From NCBI RefSeq assembly GCF_900114325.1, contig NZ_FOSR01000006.1:162197-226196 (forward strand): DNA of 64,000 bases. The letters are read 5' to 3'. The DNA is from Rhodanobacter glycinis (lineage in GTDB: Bacteria; Pseudomonadota; Gammaproteobacteria; Xanthomonadales; Rhodanobacteraceae). The translations under genes and the position numbers were made by a program. Under the pieces are notes generated by a model that was not told where the DNA came from, did no database searches, and saw only the letters and a program-made list of their open reading frames with translations. This document shows positions 46,936-55,850 of this stretch, piece by piece (within the stretch, counting starts at the first letter, position 1; every line of letters begins with the position of its first letter).

Positions 46936-47718
46936 TCACCCGCCCAGGCAGGCCCGCAGCAATTGGCCGATCAGCGCCTGCACCGGCGCCGCCTTCGCCC
47001 CGTCCCAGGCAAAGCTGTCCTCGTCCATGTAGCGATGCTGGGACAACTCCAGCTGGATCGCCTGCACGCCTTCGCCGGGCTGGCCGAAACGCCGGGTGAT
47101 GAAGCCGCCCTTGAAGCGGCCGTTGACCACGAAATCGTAGTCCTCCTGCGATTCCAGCACGTTGGTGAGTCGCCATTGCAGGTCGGCGCCACAACTGCTG
47201 CCGTCGGCGGTGCCCAGATTGAAGTCCGGCAAGCGGCCTTCGAACAGCATCGGCACATGACTGCGGATGGAATGACCTTCCCACAGCACCACATGACCAT
47301 GCTGCACGCGTAGCCGCTCGACCTCTTCGGCCAGCGCGCGGTGGTAAGGCTGCCACCAGTCGGACACGCGCTGCGCGATCTCGTCGGCGCCCGGCTCCTG
47401 ACCTTCGAGATACAAAGGCTGGCCATCGAATCCGATGGTGGAGACCAGCCCGGTCTCGCGCCGCCCCGGATACAGCGCATGGCCGTCGGCCGGTCGATTG
47501 AGGTCGACCACGTAACGCGAAGCCTGCGGCCGCAAGACGCTGGCACCCAACTCCCGGGCCAACGGCTCGTAGAGCTTGCCGACATGCCAATCGGTATCCG
47601 GCGAGCGTCGCGCCGCCGGCTGCATGCGCGCAGCGATGGCGTCGGGAATATGGCTGCCGTCGTGCGGCAGGCTGATCAGCAGCGGCGCCGTGCCGCGTTC
47701 GAGCGTGAAGATATCCAT
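46936..47718 (-). CDS. hutG: N-formylglutamate amidohydrolase (HutG-like)
   Basis: 260 residues. Hydrolyses N-formylglutamate to glutamate and formate in one histidine-degradation route. Family motifs: LISLPHDGSHIPDAI near residues 13-27, RYVVDLNRPADG, VVLWEGHSIRSHVP and DGSSCGADL. It stands alone; no hutU/H/I/F are in the window, so other formyl-amino-acid substrates are possible. 25 nt upstream of gor in the same direction. Confidence 0.9.
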   Translation of the reverse strand: MDIFTLERGTAPLLISLPHDGSHIPDAIAARMQPAARRSPDTDWHVGKLYEPLARELGASVLRPQASRYVVDLNRPADGHALYPGRRETGLVSTIGFDGQPLYLEGQEPGADEIAQRVSDWWQPYHRALAEEVERLRVQHGHVVLWEGHSIRSHVPMLFEGRLPDFNLGTADGSSCGADLQWRLTNVLESQEDYDFVVNGRFKGGFITRRFGQPGEGVQAIQLELSQHRYMDEDSFAWDGAKAAPVQALIGQLLRACLGG

Positions 47719-47743
47719 GGCCGTGCAGTTTGGCGCCCCCTGC

Positions 47744-49090
47744 TCAGCGCAGCAACACCACTTCTTCCGCTGCGGTCGGATGGATCGCCACCGAGGCCTT
47801 CAGGTCACGTCGATGCAAGCCCATCCGCAAGGCCACCGCGAAACCCTGCAACAGTTCTTCCGAGCCAGGCCCAAGTGCATGGATGCCGAGCACGCGTTCG
47901 TCCTCGCCCACGCAAACCAGCTTCACCATGCTCTGCTCGTGGTGGCCCGCCACCATCAACTGCAGTGGCGTATAGCTGCCCGCGTGGATACGTACCGCGT
48001 CGCCGTGGCGCTCACGCGCCTCACGCTCGGTCAAACCCACGCCCCCCAGCGGCGGTTCGGCGAACACCACGCTGGGAATCGCCTCGTAATCGAAATGCGC
48101 CTGCGGCTCGCCGCCGAACAGGCGCTGCGCCAATGCATGACCGGCAGCCACCGCCACCGGGGTCAGCGCATGGCGACCGGTGACGTCGCCAATCGCGGTG
48201 ATGCCGGGCACGCTGGTGTTCTGGAATGCGTCCGTCTGCACATGACCCTTGGTATCGAGCGCGACCTCCACGGCATCGAGGCCGAGTCCGTCGGTATTCG
48301 GCGTACGCCCCACCGCCCACAGCACCGCGTCATACGGGCCATGGCTGGCACCGCTGGCATCGCGCAAGCGAATGTCGCCGGGAGTGCCCTGCGCCGCGAC
48401 CACCTCGACATCGCGCACGATGCGCATGCCGCGAGCCTGCATCTGGGTCGCCAGCGCCTCGACCAGCGCATCATCGAAACTCGACAGCAGGCCACCACGC
48501 ACCAGCAGGTCCACCTGGCAACCCAGGCCATGCATCACGCAGGCGAACTCGGTCGCCACGTAGCCACCACCCACCACGGCGATGTGTCGCGGCGCGGCTT
48601 CGAGTATGAAGATGTCGTCGGACACCATGCCCAGTTCGAATCCGGGGATATCCAGTCGGCGCGGGCGAGCGCCGGTGGCGATAACGATCTGCGGCGCGCT
48701 GTAGCGTGCTCCGTCAGCGTCGAGCAGCGTGTTCGCCGCGACGAAGCGCGCCGCCGAAGGCTGCACATGGATGCCCTCTTCGTCCAGCCGTTGCGTATAG
48801 CGCTGGCGGATACCGGCGATGTAGTCATCGCGCTGGCGACGAAAGCGCGCCCAGTCCAGCGGCGCCGGCGTCACCGCGAAGCCGATATCGGCAGCCAACC
48901 GCTGCGCCTGCGCCCATTGCGCGGCAAACCACATCGCCTTCTTCGGCACGCAGCCACGATTGACGCAGGTGCCGCCCAGCGCGTCGGGATCGAACAGGGC
49001 GACCCGTGCGCCCAGCTTCGCCGAACGCCGCGCCACGGTCAGGCCGGCGGAGCCGGCACCCAGCACGATCAGGTCGAAAGCGTGGCTCAT
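47744..49090 (-). CDS. gor: glutathione-disulfide reductase
   Basis: 448 residues. FAD/NADPH disulfide reductase: GAGSAGLTVARRSAKLGA, redox site GGTCVNRGCVPKK (about 40-52), NADPH motif VVGGGYVATEFA, IGDVTGRHALTPVA, and the C-terminal base in SVAIHPTAAEE. Keeps glutathione reduced. Slightly shorter than E. coli Gor. Start ATG 49090 (MSHAFDLIVLG). Confidence 0.93.
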   Translation of the reverse strand: MSHAFDLIVLGAGSAGLTVARRSAKLGARVALFDPDALGGTCVNRGCVPKKAMWFAAQWAQAQRLAADIGFAVTPAPLDWARFRRQRDDYIAGIRQRYTQRLDEEGIHVQPSAARFVAANTLLDADGARYSAPQIVIATGARPRRLDIPGFELGMVSDDIFILEAAPRHIAVVGGGYVATEFACVMHGLGCQVDLLVRGGLLSSFDDALVEALATQMQARGMRIVRDVEVVAAQGTPGDIRLRDASGASHGPYDAVLWAVGRTPNTDGLGLDAVEVALDTKGHVQTDAFQNTSVPGITAIGDVTGRHALTPVAVAAGHALAQRLFGGEPQAHFDYEAIPSVVFAEPPLGGVGLTEREARERHGDAVRIHAGSYTPLQLMVAGHHEQSMVKLVCVGEDERVLGIHALGPGSEELLQGFAVALRMGLHRRDLKASVAIHPTAAEEVVLLR

Positions 49091-49154
49091 CGTCGTTCTC
49101 CGCGCAAAGCACGGAGCATAACCAACTCGGTGAAAACCGACGTCAAGCCCTGCT

Positions 49155-50414
49155 TTACAAGCCGAAGCGCGCGGGCGCGTAAGGCGCCGGATCGATCGCC
49201 GGCGCGCCGCCGGCGATCTGCGCGGCGACCAGTTCGCCGGTCGCCGCCGACATGCTCACGCCAAGCATGCCGTGCGCGGTGGCCAGGTGCAGGTTCGACC
49301 AGCGCGTACTGGGGCCGATGATCGGCACTTCATCCACGCTCATCGGCCGCCAGCCCCACCATTCCTCCAGCAACTCCGGGCCTTCCGGCTCGTGCAGGCC
49401 GTGGGCCGCACCACGACGCAATGCATCCAGGCGGGTGCGATTGAGTCCTTCGGCATAGCCGGAGAACTCCATTGTGCTGCCCAGCCGGTAACCGCTGTCC
49501 CAGGTGGTGACGCAGACGGCTTCCTCACGCAATACCAGGGCAAAGCGTGGCGCCTGCGCGGGTCGCGTGTAGGTGATCGAATAGCCCTTGCCCGGCTGCA
49601 TCGGCAAGCGCAGGCCAAGCTGACGAGCGAGCAACGGCGACCACGCACCCAGCGCCATTACCACGCGTTCGCCGCTGAACACGCCACGCGTGCTGCGCAC
49701 GTGGGTGAGGCGGCGTGCATTCGTGTCGAGCCGATCGATCTTTGCGCCACTGACGATGGCGCCGCCCAGATCACGCACGCGTTGCGCCAGCTCGGCAACG
49801 TAGCGATCCGGACGCAGGCGCGCATCGTCCGGATGAAACAGCCCGCCAACGACGCCCGGCTTCAGCGCCGGCTCCATCGCCTCCACCTCGGCACCGCCCA
49901 GCCGCTGCACGTCGACGCCGAGCCGATCGAGCACGTCGGCATGATGACGCTCGTCGGCTGCCTGCAACTTCGCGGTGCGATAGACATACAACTCGCCGCC
50001 TTCCACGAATTCGCACTCGATACCTTCGGCACGGATCAGCTCGCCGAGCACCTGTCTGGAACGCTGCAGGATGGCCGAACGCGCGGCCGCGGCGCGATGG
50101 AAATCGCTCCAGTTGCAATGCCGCGCGAAGCCGAGCAGCCAGCGCAAGCGCGCGCCATCGAAGCGCGGGTTGAGATAAAGCGGCGCATCGGCGCGCAGCA
50201 TCGAACGCAACGCCAGCCCGAACGTGCCGGGCATCGCCAGGGGCGCCGCATGGCTGGGCGTGATCGTGCCGCAGTTGCCATGCGAGCTGCCGCAGCCAGG
50301 CGTGCCCTGCTCCAGCACGCGCACGCCGACGCCGGCCTTCAGCAGGTACAACGCACACGACAACCCGACCACGCCACCGCCGAGAATCAGTACATCGCTA
50401 TGGGAATGGTCCAT
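49155..50414 (-). CDS. D-amino-acid dehydrogenase-like FAD oxidoreductase
   Basis: 419 residues from ATG 50414 (MDHSHSDVLILGGGVVGLSC). DAO-family FAD enzyme: N-terminal dinucleotide motif ILGGGVVGLSCALYLLKAG, GSSHGNCGTITPSHAAPLAMPG as in DadA, C-terminal HLATAHGMLGVSMSAATGELVA. DadA oxidises D-amino acids to keto acids, feeding the respiratory chain. Possible alternative is a hydroxyproline-epimerase-linked oxidase. 64 nt from gor. Confidence 0.88.
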   Translation of the reverse strand: MDHSHSDVLILGGGVVGLSCALYLLKAGVGVRVLEQGTPGCGSSHGNCGTITPSHAAPLAMPGTFGLALRSMLRADAPLYLNPRFDGARLRWLLGFARHCNWSDFHRAAAARSAILQRSRQVLGELIRAEGIECEFVEGGELYVYRTAKLQAADERHHADVLDRLGVDVQRLGGAEVEAMEPALKPGVVGGLFHPDDARLRPDRYVAELAQRVRDLGGAIVSGAKIDRLDTNARRLTHVRSTRGVFSGERVVMALGAWSPLLARQLGLRLPMQPGKGYSITYTRPAQAPRFALVLREEAVCVTTWDSGYRLGSTMEFSGYAEGLNRTRLDALRRGAAHGLHEPEGPELLEEWWGWRPMSVDEVPIIGPSTRWSNLHLATAHGMLGVSMSAATGELVAAQIAGGAPAIDPAPYAPARFGL

Positions 50415-50518
50415 CCGGTCATTGTATGCGAGAGCACGCCTCGCGTTCGTTGCGGACACTTGCACGGGGCACGGGTCGGGCGCACGATCATGTTGCCCCG
50501 GACGCATGAGCTCCCCGC

Positions 50519-51898
50519 ATGTGGAACAGAGCCGTCATCGCACTTTGCCTGATCCCGTTGCTGGCGCCATGCACGGCCGCAGCGCAATCCTTCGACAGGG
50601 CCCAGATCCGGCTCTTCAAGACCCTGCATCGCCTACCCGGCGCCCTGGCGCGCTACGACTATCTGCAGAAAACGATGCCGGATCTTGCCAAGCCCGATCG
50701 CATCGTGGCCATGCAACTGCTGTCCTCTGCCGAGTGCGAACTCGGCCTCTACAACCAGGCCATACTCGGCTTTCCGCTCAAAATGACGCCACCGGCGGAG
50801 CTGGTTCTGCCCCAGGCCTCGCAATGGCGTGCAGCCAGTGCCGTCGACGTCATCAGCCGGCTCGCCGCCGATCGACGCATCGTGATGATCAACGAGGCGC
50901 ACCACGACGCGCATACCCGCGTGCTTGCCCTGGAACTGTTGCCGCGTTTGCGCGCACTGGGCTTCGATTACTTTGCCGCCGAAGCGCTGGTTGACACGGA
51001 TCCCGGCCTCGAAAAGCGCGGCTATCCGACCGCGGCCAGCGGTACCGAGTACCTGCAGGAGCCGGTCTATGGCGAGATCGTGCGAGAAGCCATCCGGTTG
51101 GGCTTCACCGTCGTGCCCTACGACGTCGAGGGCCATGTGTCGACACAAGCCCGCGACATCGGGCAGGCCGAGAACCTTTACCGGGAAGTCTTTGCCAGGG
51201 ATGCCCACGCCCGTCTGTTCGTCCTTGCCGGCTACGCCCATATCGACAAGGCCAAGGGGCGACTCGGCAACGTCCTGCCGATGGCCGCGCAGCTGCAGGC
51301 GTTGACCGGGTTCGATCCGTTGTCCATCGACCAGACCCAGTTCCTGGAGACCGGCAAGAACCACTCGGGCGATTACCGGCAACTGATTGGTCGCTTCCGC
51401 CCGGAGACCGCTTCGGTACTGGTCAACCGCAGCGACGGAAAGGTGTGGAGTGCGAGTCCCGCACTCTACGATGCCAACGTCATCCTTCCGCCGACGGTAA
51501 CCGTCCGGTCCTTTGGCAACGATCGCATGCTCAACGGCGAGGCCGTCAAGAACGTGACGGATGCGTCGCGCCTGACACTTGGCTCGCTCACCACCATGGA
51601 CTGGATGCAGCGCCCGGCCTGGCTGTCATTGGAAGGCACGCGCCGCCACGTCGCCATCGACTCATCGTTATGCCGGATGCGCCTGCCCTGTGTCGTCGAA
51701 GCGACGTATGCCGACGAACCGGCCGATGCCATCGCAGCCGACCGCTATGCGTTCGTGCGCCCGGATACCGCAAGCGACCTGTATCTGCGGCCCGGGCATT
51801 ATCGATTGACCGTCAAAGGCCTTGGTGGCAAGACACTGAGCCAGCAAACCATCACGGTCACCGGGCCACGCACGGAATCACTTCCGACGAGCCGGTGA
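50519..51898 (+). CDS. secreted protein of unrecognised family, tandem paralogue 1 (EreA/ChaN/TIKI-like motifs)
   Basis: 459 residues. Signal peptide about 1-22 (ending TAAA). Motifs: RIVMINEAHHDAHTRVLALE (E-x-HH), then FAAEALVDTDPGLEKRG, EYLQEPVYGEIVREAIR, and AGYAHIDKAKG. Glu-x-His plus downstream Glu and His are reminiscent of the erythromycin-esterase/ChaN/TIKI superfamily, but I do not recognise the family and assign no reaction. The C-terminal part (400-459) looks like a beta domain. Compared with paralogue 2 it has an insert around residues 322-360. 102 nt separate the two genes. Confidence 0.7.
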   Translation: MWNRAVIALCLIPLLAPCTAAAQSFDRAQIRLFKTLHRLPGALARYDYLQKTMPDLAKPDRIVAMQLLSSAECELGLYNQAILGFPLKMTPPAELVLPQASQWRAASAVDVISRLAADRRIVMINEAHHDAHTRVLALELLPRLRALGFDYFAAEALVDTDPGLEKRGYPTAASGTEYLQEPVYGEIVREAIRLGFTVVPYDVEGHVSTQARDIGQAENLYREVFARDAHARLFVLAGYAHIDKAKGRLGNVLPMAAQLQALTGFDPLSIDQTQFLETGKNHSGDYRQLIGRFRPETASVLVNRSDGKVWSASPALYDANVILPPTVTVRSFGNDRMLNGEAVKNVTDASRLTLGSLTTMDWMQRPAWLSLEGTRRHVAIDSSLCRMRLPCVVEATYADEPADAIAADRYAFVRPDTASDLYLRPGHYRLTVKGLGGKTLSQQTITVTGPRTESLPTSR

Positions 51899-52000
51899 GC
51901 TTGCGGCATGCGGACAAACCTCACGATTCGCGCGAGAAAGTCTTGCCCCGTGCCGATCCGTACTGCACGCTGGCTGCCATTCACCTTGGGGCACTCCTGC

Positions 52001-53272
52001 ATGTCGACGCGATCTGCGGCACTTCTGCTGCTGGGCATACTCATGCTTTGCCAAGCCGCCCGCGTGCCTGCCCAAAGCCGTGCTTCCAGCGCAACCACGC
52101 GGCCTCGCGACCTGCTTGCCGAACTGAAACCACTGCCGAACGACCTTGCGCGCTACCAGTACCTGCTGACGATCACGTCGACCGGGGAGAACACCACCGC
52201 CCGACAACTGCTCGCCTCGGTGGAAGACCAGCTTGGCCTGTACGACGGCGCCATCACCGCGTTTCCGTTCGACAACCGCATCGTGCCGCCGCCGAAGATT
52301 CCACTGCCGACACCGGTTGACTGGCGCGCGGAGAATGCCGTCGCGGCGATCGCCGCGCAGGCCAATCGTCATCGCATCGTGATGATCAACGAGGCGCACC
52401 ACGATGCGCACACGCGCGAACTCACCCTGCTACTGCTGCCAAAGTTGTACGCCGAAGGCTTCCGCTACCTGGCCATCGAGGCACTGGGGTCGACCGACCC
52501 GGGGCTGATGAAACGCGGCTACGCCATCAACGGCAGTGGCAGCGAATACCTGCACGAGCCCGTCTACGGCGAAATCGTGCGCCAGGCCATTCGAATCGGC
52601 TACATCCTCGTCCCCTATGACTCGGATGCGCCCACCGCATCCGGACGCGAAGCGGGGCAGGCCCGCAATATCTACCGGCAGGTATTCGCAAAAGATCCGC
52701 GCGCGAAATTGCTGGTGCATGCCGGCTACGCGCATATCGACAAGGCCCCCGGCAACCTCGGTGACAACGTACAGCCGATGGCCGTGCAACTTGCCCGACT
52801 GGCCGGCGTCGAGCCGCTGAGTATCAACCAGACCCAGTTCCGCGATATCGCCCCCGGCAAGCCGGACCCTGGCGCCTATGGCGTGCTGGTCGAACGCTTC
52901 CATCCCTTGCAACCCACCGTCTTGCGCAACAGGCAGTCCGGAGCGCTCTGGAGCTCGGACCCGGCGCGGCACGACATCAGCGTGATCCTGCCATCCGCCG
53001 GCACCGACTCTCGCCCACACTGGCTCTCGCTCGACGGCAAGCGTCAACCACGCCTGGTCAACACCGACCTCTGCCACGCGCACATTCCGTGCATCGTCGA
53101 GGCGCATTACGCCGACGAACCCGACACAGCCACCGCGGCCGATCGCTACACCTTCCTGCACGACGACGAACAGAACATGCTGTATCTGTATCCCGGCCGC
53201 TATCGGGTGCGCGCCGTCGATGCAAAAGGCCAGACGCTCGGCAGCCGCACCTTGTTGGTGGACGAGCACTGA
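52001..53272 (+). CDS. secreted protein of unrecognised family, tandem paralogue 2 (EreA/ChaN/TIKI-like motifs)
   Basis: 423 residues from ATG 52001. Signal peptide about 1-25 (MSTRSAALLLLGILMLCQAA). Same motif order as its neighbour: MINEAHHDAHTRELTLLLLP, AIEALGSTDPGLMKRG, EYLHEPVYGEIVRQAIR, AGYAHIDKAPGNLG and EPLSINQTQF. A 31-nt block around INEAHH is identical at DNA level in both (50877-50907, 52374-52404), indicating a relatively recent duplication or gene conversion. A longer frame from 51908 lacks a signal peptide at its start. Function unknown; next genes are blaI and blaR1. Confidence 0.7.
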   Translation: MSTRSAALLLLGILMLCQAARVPAQSRASSATTRPRDLLAELKPLPNDLARYQYLLTITSTGENTTARQLLASVEDQLGLYDGAITAFPFDNRIVPPPKIPLPTPVDWRAENAVAAIAAQANRHRIVMINEAHHDAHTRELTLLLLPKLYAEGFRYLAIEALGSTDPGLMKRGYAINGSGSEYLHEPVYGEIVRQAIRIGYILVPYDSDAPTASGREAGQARNIYRQVFAKDPRAKLLVHAGYAHIDKAPGNLGDNVQPMAVQLARLAGVEPLSINQTQFRDIAPGKPDPGAYGVLVERFHPLQPTVLRNRQSGALWSSDPARHDISVILPSAGTDSRPHWLSLDGKRQPRLVNTDLCHAHIPCIVEAHYADEPDTATAADRYTFLHDDEQNMLYLYPGRYRVRAVDAKGQTLGSRTLLVDEH

Positions 53273-53295
53273 CGCGCGCTGCTTGCAGTCGATGA

Positions 53296-53334
53296 ATTAC
53301 TGACGTAATCTGAAGTCGAGACTACGCGTGTAAT
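53296..53334. promoter_or_regulatory. twin BlaI-type operators upstream of blaI
   Basis: Two dyads of the same form: ATTAC-N4-GTAAT (53296-53309) and ACTAC-N4-GTAAT (53321-53334), centres 25 bp apart. They resemble BlaI/MecI boxes (TAC...GTA arms). A weak promoter (TTGCAG 53283-53288, 17 nt, TAATCT 53306-53311) overlaps the first. Consistent with BlaI autorepression of blaI-blaR1. Confidence 0.65.
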
Positions 53335-53351
53335 TCATTGGACCGCCACCC

Positions 53352-53738
53352 ATGCTGCCATCCCCGATCCCCATCAGCGAAGCCGAAAGCCTTGTCATGG
53401 AGCCGCTATGGCGCGAATCGCCACTGGCCTCCGAGCAGATCGTCGCCGCCGTGCAGGCGGACAGCGACTGGCACGAGAAAACCATCCGCACCCTGCTCAA
53501 CCGCCTGCTCGGCAAGGGCGCGGTGAGCGCGGAAAAGGACGGCCGGCGCTATCTCTACTCGCCGGTACTGAGCCGCGAGCAATGGCAATCGCAGGAAAGC
53601 CGCAACCTGCTCGATCGCGTGTTCGGCGGCCGGGTGGCACCGCTGCTGGCGCACTTCAGCCGGCACGAGAAACTGAGCGCGAAAGACGTCGACGAGCTGC
53701 GCAAGTTGCTCGATGCGATCGAACGCAAGGAGCACTGA
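53352..53738 (+). CDS. blaI: BlaI/MecI/CopY-family repressor
   Basis: 128 residues. Winged helix: ISEAESLVMEPLWRESPLAS, WHEKTIRTLLNRLLGKGAVS as recognition helix region, EKDGRRYLYSP wing, and the dimer tail ending DELRKLLDAIERKEH. The BlaI/MecI class is usually inactivated by cleavage by a BlaR1-type peptidase. The partner starts one base after the stop (TGACATG). Confidence 0.92.
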   Translation: MLPSPIPISEAESLVMEPLWRESPLASEQIVAAVQADSDWHEKTIRTLLNRLLGKGAVSAEKDGRRYLYSPVLSREQWQSQESRNLLDRVFGGRVAPLLAHFSRHEKLSAKDVDELRKLLDAIERKEH

Positions 53739-53739
53739 C

Positions 53740-54996
53740 ATGGATACCGCACTGTTGCGCATGCTGCTGTTCGTCACCGTGGGACTTGGCATCGTGCTGC
53801 TCTTGCGCAAACCCGCGCGTCGCCTGTTCGGTGCCGGCCCCGCGTTCACGCTGTGGTGCCTGCCGATCGCGCTGGCGGCAATGCCTTGGCTGCCGGCATC
53901 GCCGCACGGCTGGGCGATTTTGCCGCCGATCCATGTGCTGGCGTTCACGCAACCCGTTATCACGACGACCGCTGGCGACCACCCCTGGCACAACGTGCTG
54001 CTCGCCTTGTGGCTGCTGGGCGCTGCTGCCGGAGGGCTCCGCCTGATCGTGCACTACCTGCGGCTGTGTCGCGACACCCGGCCCCTGCCGCCCGACATGC
54101 GCCGCCATCTGCCCGCGGACTTGTCCGAACGCGATGCCCGCCGGCTGCGCCTGCATCCATCCGGCCCGGCTGTGCTGTGGGCGCCGCGCGCACACGTTCT
54201 GCTGCCGGAGGATTTCCACGAGCGCTTCGACATGGCCGAACGCCAGCTCGTGCTACGCCACGAACTTGGCCACGTCCATCGGGGCGATCCGCTGTGGAGC
54301 CTGCTGGCGGAACTGGTGGCCGTGCTGCTGTGGTTCCATCCGTTGGCCTGGCTGTCACTGCCGCGCTTCCGTCTCGACCAGGAGCTGGCCTGTGACGAAC
54401 ACGTGCTGCGCGCCTCGCCCAGGGACGATGCCCCGTACGCCCGCACCCTTTTGCGCAGCGCCGGCGTGGCCGCCCAACCCGCCCTGATTCCCTGGCTCAT
54501 CGAGCCCCAACTGAAGGAGCGACTCACCATGATCCGTCGAAATCATTGCAGTGCCACGCGCCGTCGACTCGGTTACGGGTGTCTCGCCCTGGTGGTGGCG
54601 GGCAGCATCTCGCTCGCCCAGGCCGCCACATCCAAACAGGCCGACGTACCGGCCACCCAGGCCATGAGCTACAACGCACAATTCCGTCCGAGGTACCCGG
54701 TCGACGCGCTGCACAACAAGGAACAGGGCACCGTCGTCCTTCGGGCGCTGATCCACGCCGATGGCAGCGTGGGCAGCATCAGCTACGACGCCAAGCGCAG
54801 CACCACCACGTCCACCGATCTGATCACCTCGGCCAGCGATGCGGTGAAACAGTGGCACTTCCAGCCACGCATGAAGAACGGCAAGGCAGTCGAGGGCTAT
54901 GCCCGGATACCGATTGACTTCAGCCTCGACGAGCCCAGCGCAACGCCGGCAAAGCAAGTTGAGAAAAATTCTTCGAAAGTGAACCAATCATCTTGA
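53740..54996 (+). CDS. BlaR1-like M56 membrane metallopeptidase with TonB-type C-terminal domain
   Basis: 418 residues. Four to five membrane segments; zinc peptidase motif HELGH at 174-178 with ELACDEH (215-221). Instead of the penicillin-binding sensor of BlaR1 it has a linker with a membrane segment (about 278-297) and a TonB C-terminal-like domain (about 310-400: QFRPRYPVDALHNKEQGTVV). This M56-TonB fusion is common in Xanthomonadales. Role: probably cleaves BlaI in response to an envelope signal; signal unknown. Confidence 0.88.
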   Translation: MDTALLRMLLFVTVGLGIVLLLRKPARRLFGAGPAFTLWCLPIALAAMPWLPASPHGWAILPPIHVLAFTQPVITTTAGDHPWHNVLLALWLLGAAAGGLRLIVHYLRLCRDTRPLPPDMRRHLPADLSERDARRLRLHPSGPAVLWAPRAHVLLPEDFHERFDMAERQLVLRHELGHVHRGDPLWSLLAELVAVLLWFHPLAWLSLPRFRLDQELACDEHVLRASPRDDAPYARTLLRSAGVAAQPALIPWLIEPQLKERLTMIRRNHCSATRRRLGYGCLALVVAGSISLAQAATSKQADVPATQAMSYNAQFRPRYPVDALHNKEQGTVVLRALIHADGSVGSISYDAKRSTTTSTDLITSASDAVKQWHFQPRMKNGKAVEGYARIPIDFSLDEPSATPAKQVEKNSSKVNQSS

Positions 54997-55052
54997 TTTG
55001 CATGTAATTTGTTGACTTGATAACCTCGGCACGTCTCACCCGAGGTTGTCCC

Positions 55053-55628
55053 ATGCGGTTTGCCAGTGCCCTCAGTTTGTCTGTCCTGCCGCCGCACGCA
55101 GCAACGCGGCTGCGACTGGCCACGCTACTGGCCCTGATTCTGCTGCTAGCCGCCTGCGCCAGCAGTCCGCACCGGCACGAACGTACCTTCAAGCCCTCGG
55201 ATTCCGCGCTGGCCAACGAGCCGGCCCGCGCGCCGACAGGTGAGGTCGCCACCGCCAACGACGTACTGTTCCGGGCGCTGGCGCTGGTCGGCACGCCTTA
55301 CCACTGGGGCGGCAACACGCCGGAAAGTGGCTTCGACTGCAGTGGGCTGGTGGACTACATCTACCGCCACGGCGCCGACATCGTGCTGCCGCACAGCTCG
55401 CGCGACATGGCCCGCACGGATGGCCGCAAAGTGAAAAGCATGCGCAATCTGATGAGCGGCGACCTGGTGTTTTTCGACATCGGCGGCAGCATCAGCCACG
55501 TCGGCGTCTACGTGGGCAAGGGGCGTTTCGTGCATGCCCCGAACAGCGGCGGCACCGTGCGCCTGGACGACATCGATGGGCCGTACTGGCGCGACCACTT
55601 CGCCTATGGGAAGCGGCTGCTGGATTGA
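55053..55628 (+). CDS. NlpC/P60-family lipoprotein (cell-wall endopeptidase)
   Basis: 191 residues. Lipobox LLAAC (C35) after a long basic N-region; NlpC/P60 domain from about residue 70 with catalytic C96 in GFDCSGLVDYIY and histidine in SHVGVYVGKGRFVHA. Predicted to cut peptidoglycan peptide stems. It is 56 nt downstream of the blaR1-like gene on the same strand and could be a member of that regulon. ATG 55053 is the only suitable start. Confidence 0.9.
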   Translation: MRFASALSLSVLPPHAATRLRLATLLALILLLAACASSPHRHERTFKPSDSALANEPARAPTGEVATANDVLFRALALVGTPYHWGGNTPESGFDCSGLVDYIYRHGADIVLPHSSRDMARTDGRKVKSMRNLMSGDLVFFDIGGSISHVGVYVGKGRFVHAPNSGGTVRLDDIDGPYWRDHFAYGKRLLD

Positions 55629-55635
55629 TCGAGGC

Positions 55636-55791
55636 TTTCTCCCTCTCACCGTCGGAGAGAGGCGCGCTTGCGACAAACACGCCTGATTCAGGCCTTCGCA
55701 AGCACCCGCCCCTCATCCCAACCTTCCTCGCTCCTCAAGTCTGGCGCCATCCATGGCGCCTCTCCGCGTACTCCCCGACGGAGAGAAGGGG
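55636..55791. repeat. CTCTC..GAGAGG inverted repeat between the NlpC gene and slyD
   Basis: Left hairpin near 55642-55662 (CCTCTC...GAGAGG) and right segment 55761-55791 (CTCTCCGC..., CCGACGGAGAGAAGGGG) are inverted relatives. CCCCTCATCCC in between is the box shared with 21912-22053 and 34441-34563. Confidence 0.6.
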
Positions 55792-55798
55792 CTAACGG

Positions 55799-55825
55799 AA
55801 AACGGCGCCCATGGGGCGCCGTTTT
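55799..55825. terminator. bidirectional terminator between the NlpC gene and slyD
   Basis: 12-bp perfect stem (55799-55810 with 55814-55825) beginning AAAACGGCGCCC with a 3-nt loop and ending GTTTT, giving T-runs in both senses. Confidence 0.9.
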
Positions 55826-55850
55826 GCTTTTACCGTGGAAAGCGCACTTT

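Noticed and set aside
51908..52000. Upstream extension of the second tandem paralogue
   Set aside because: Start at 52001 gives a proper signal peptide; the extra 31 residues have basic, non-hydrophobic composition and no match to paralogue 1.
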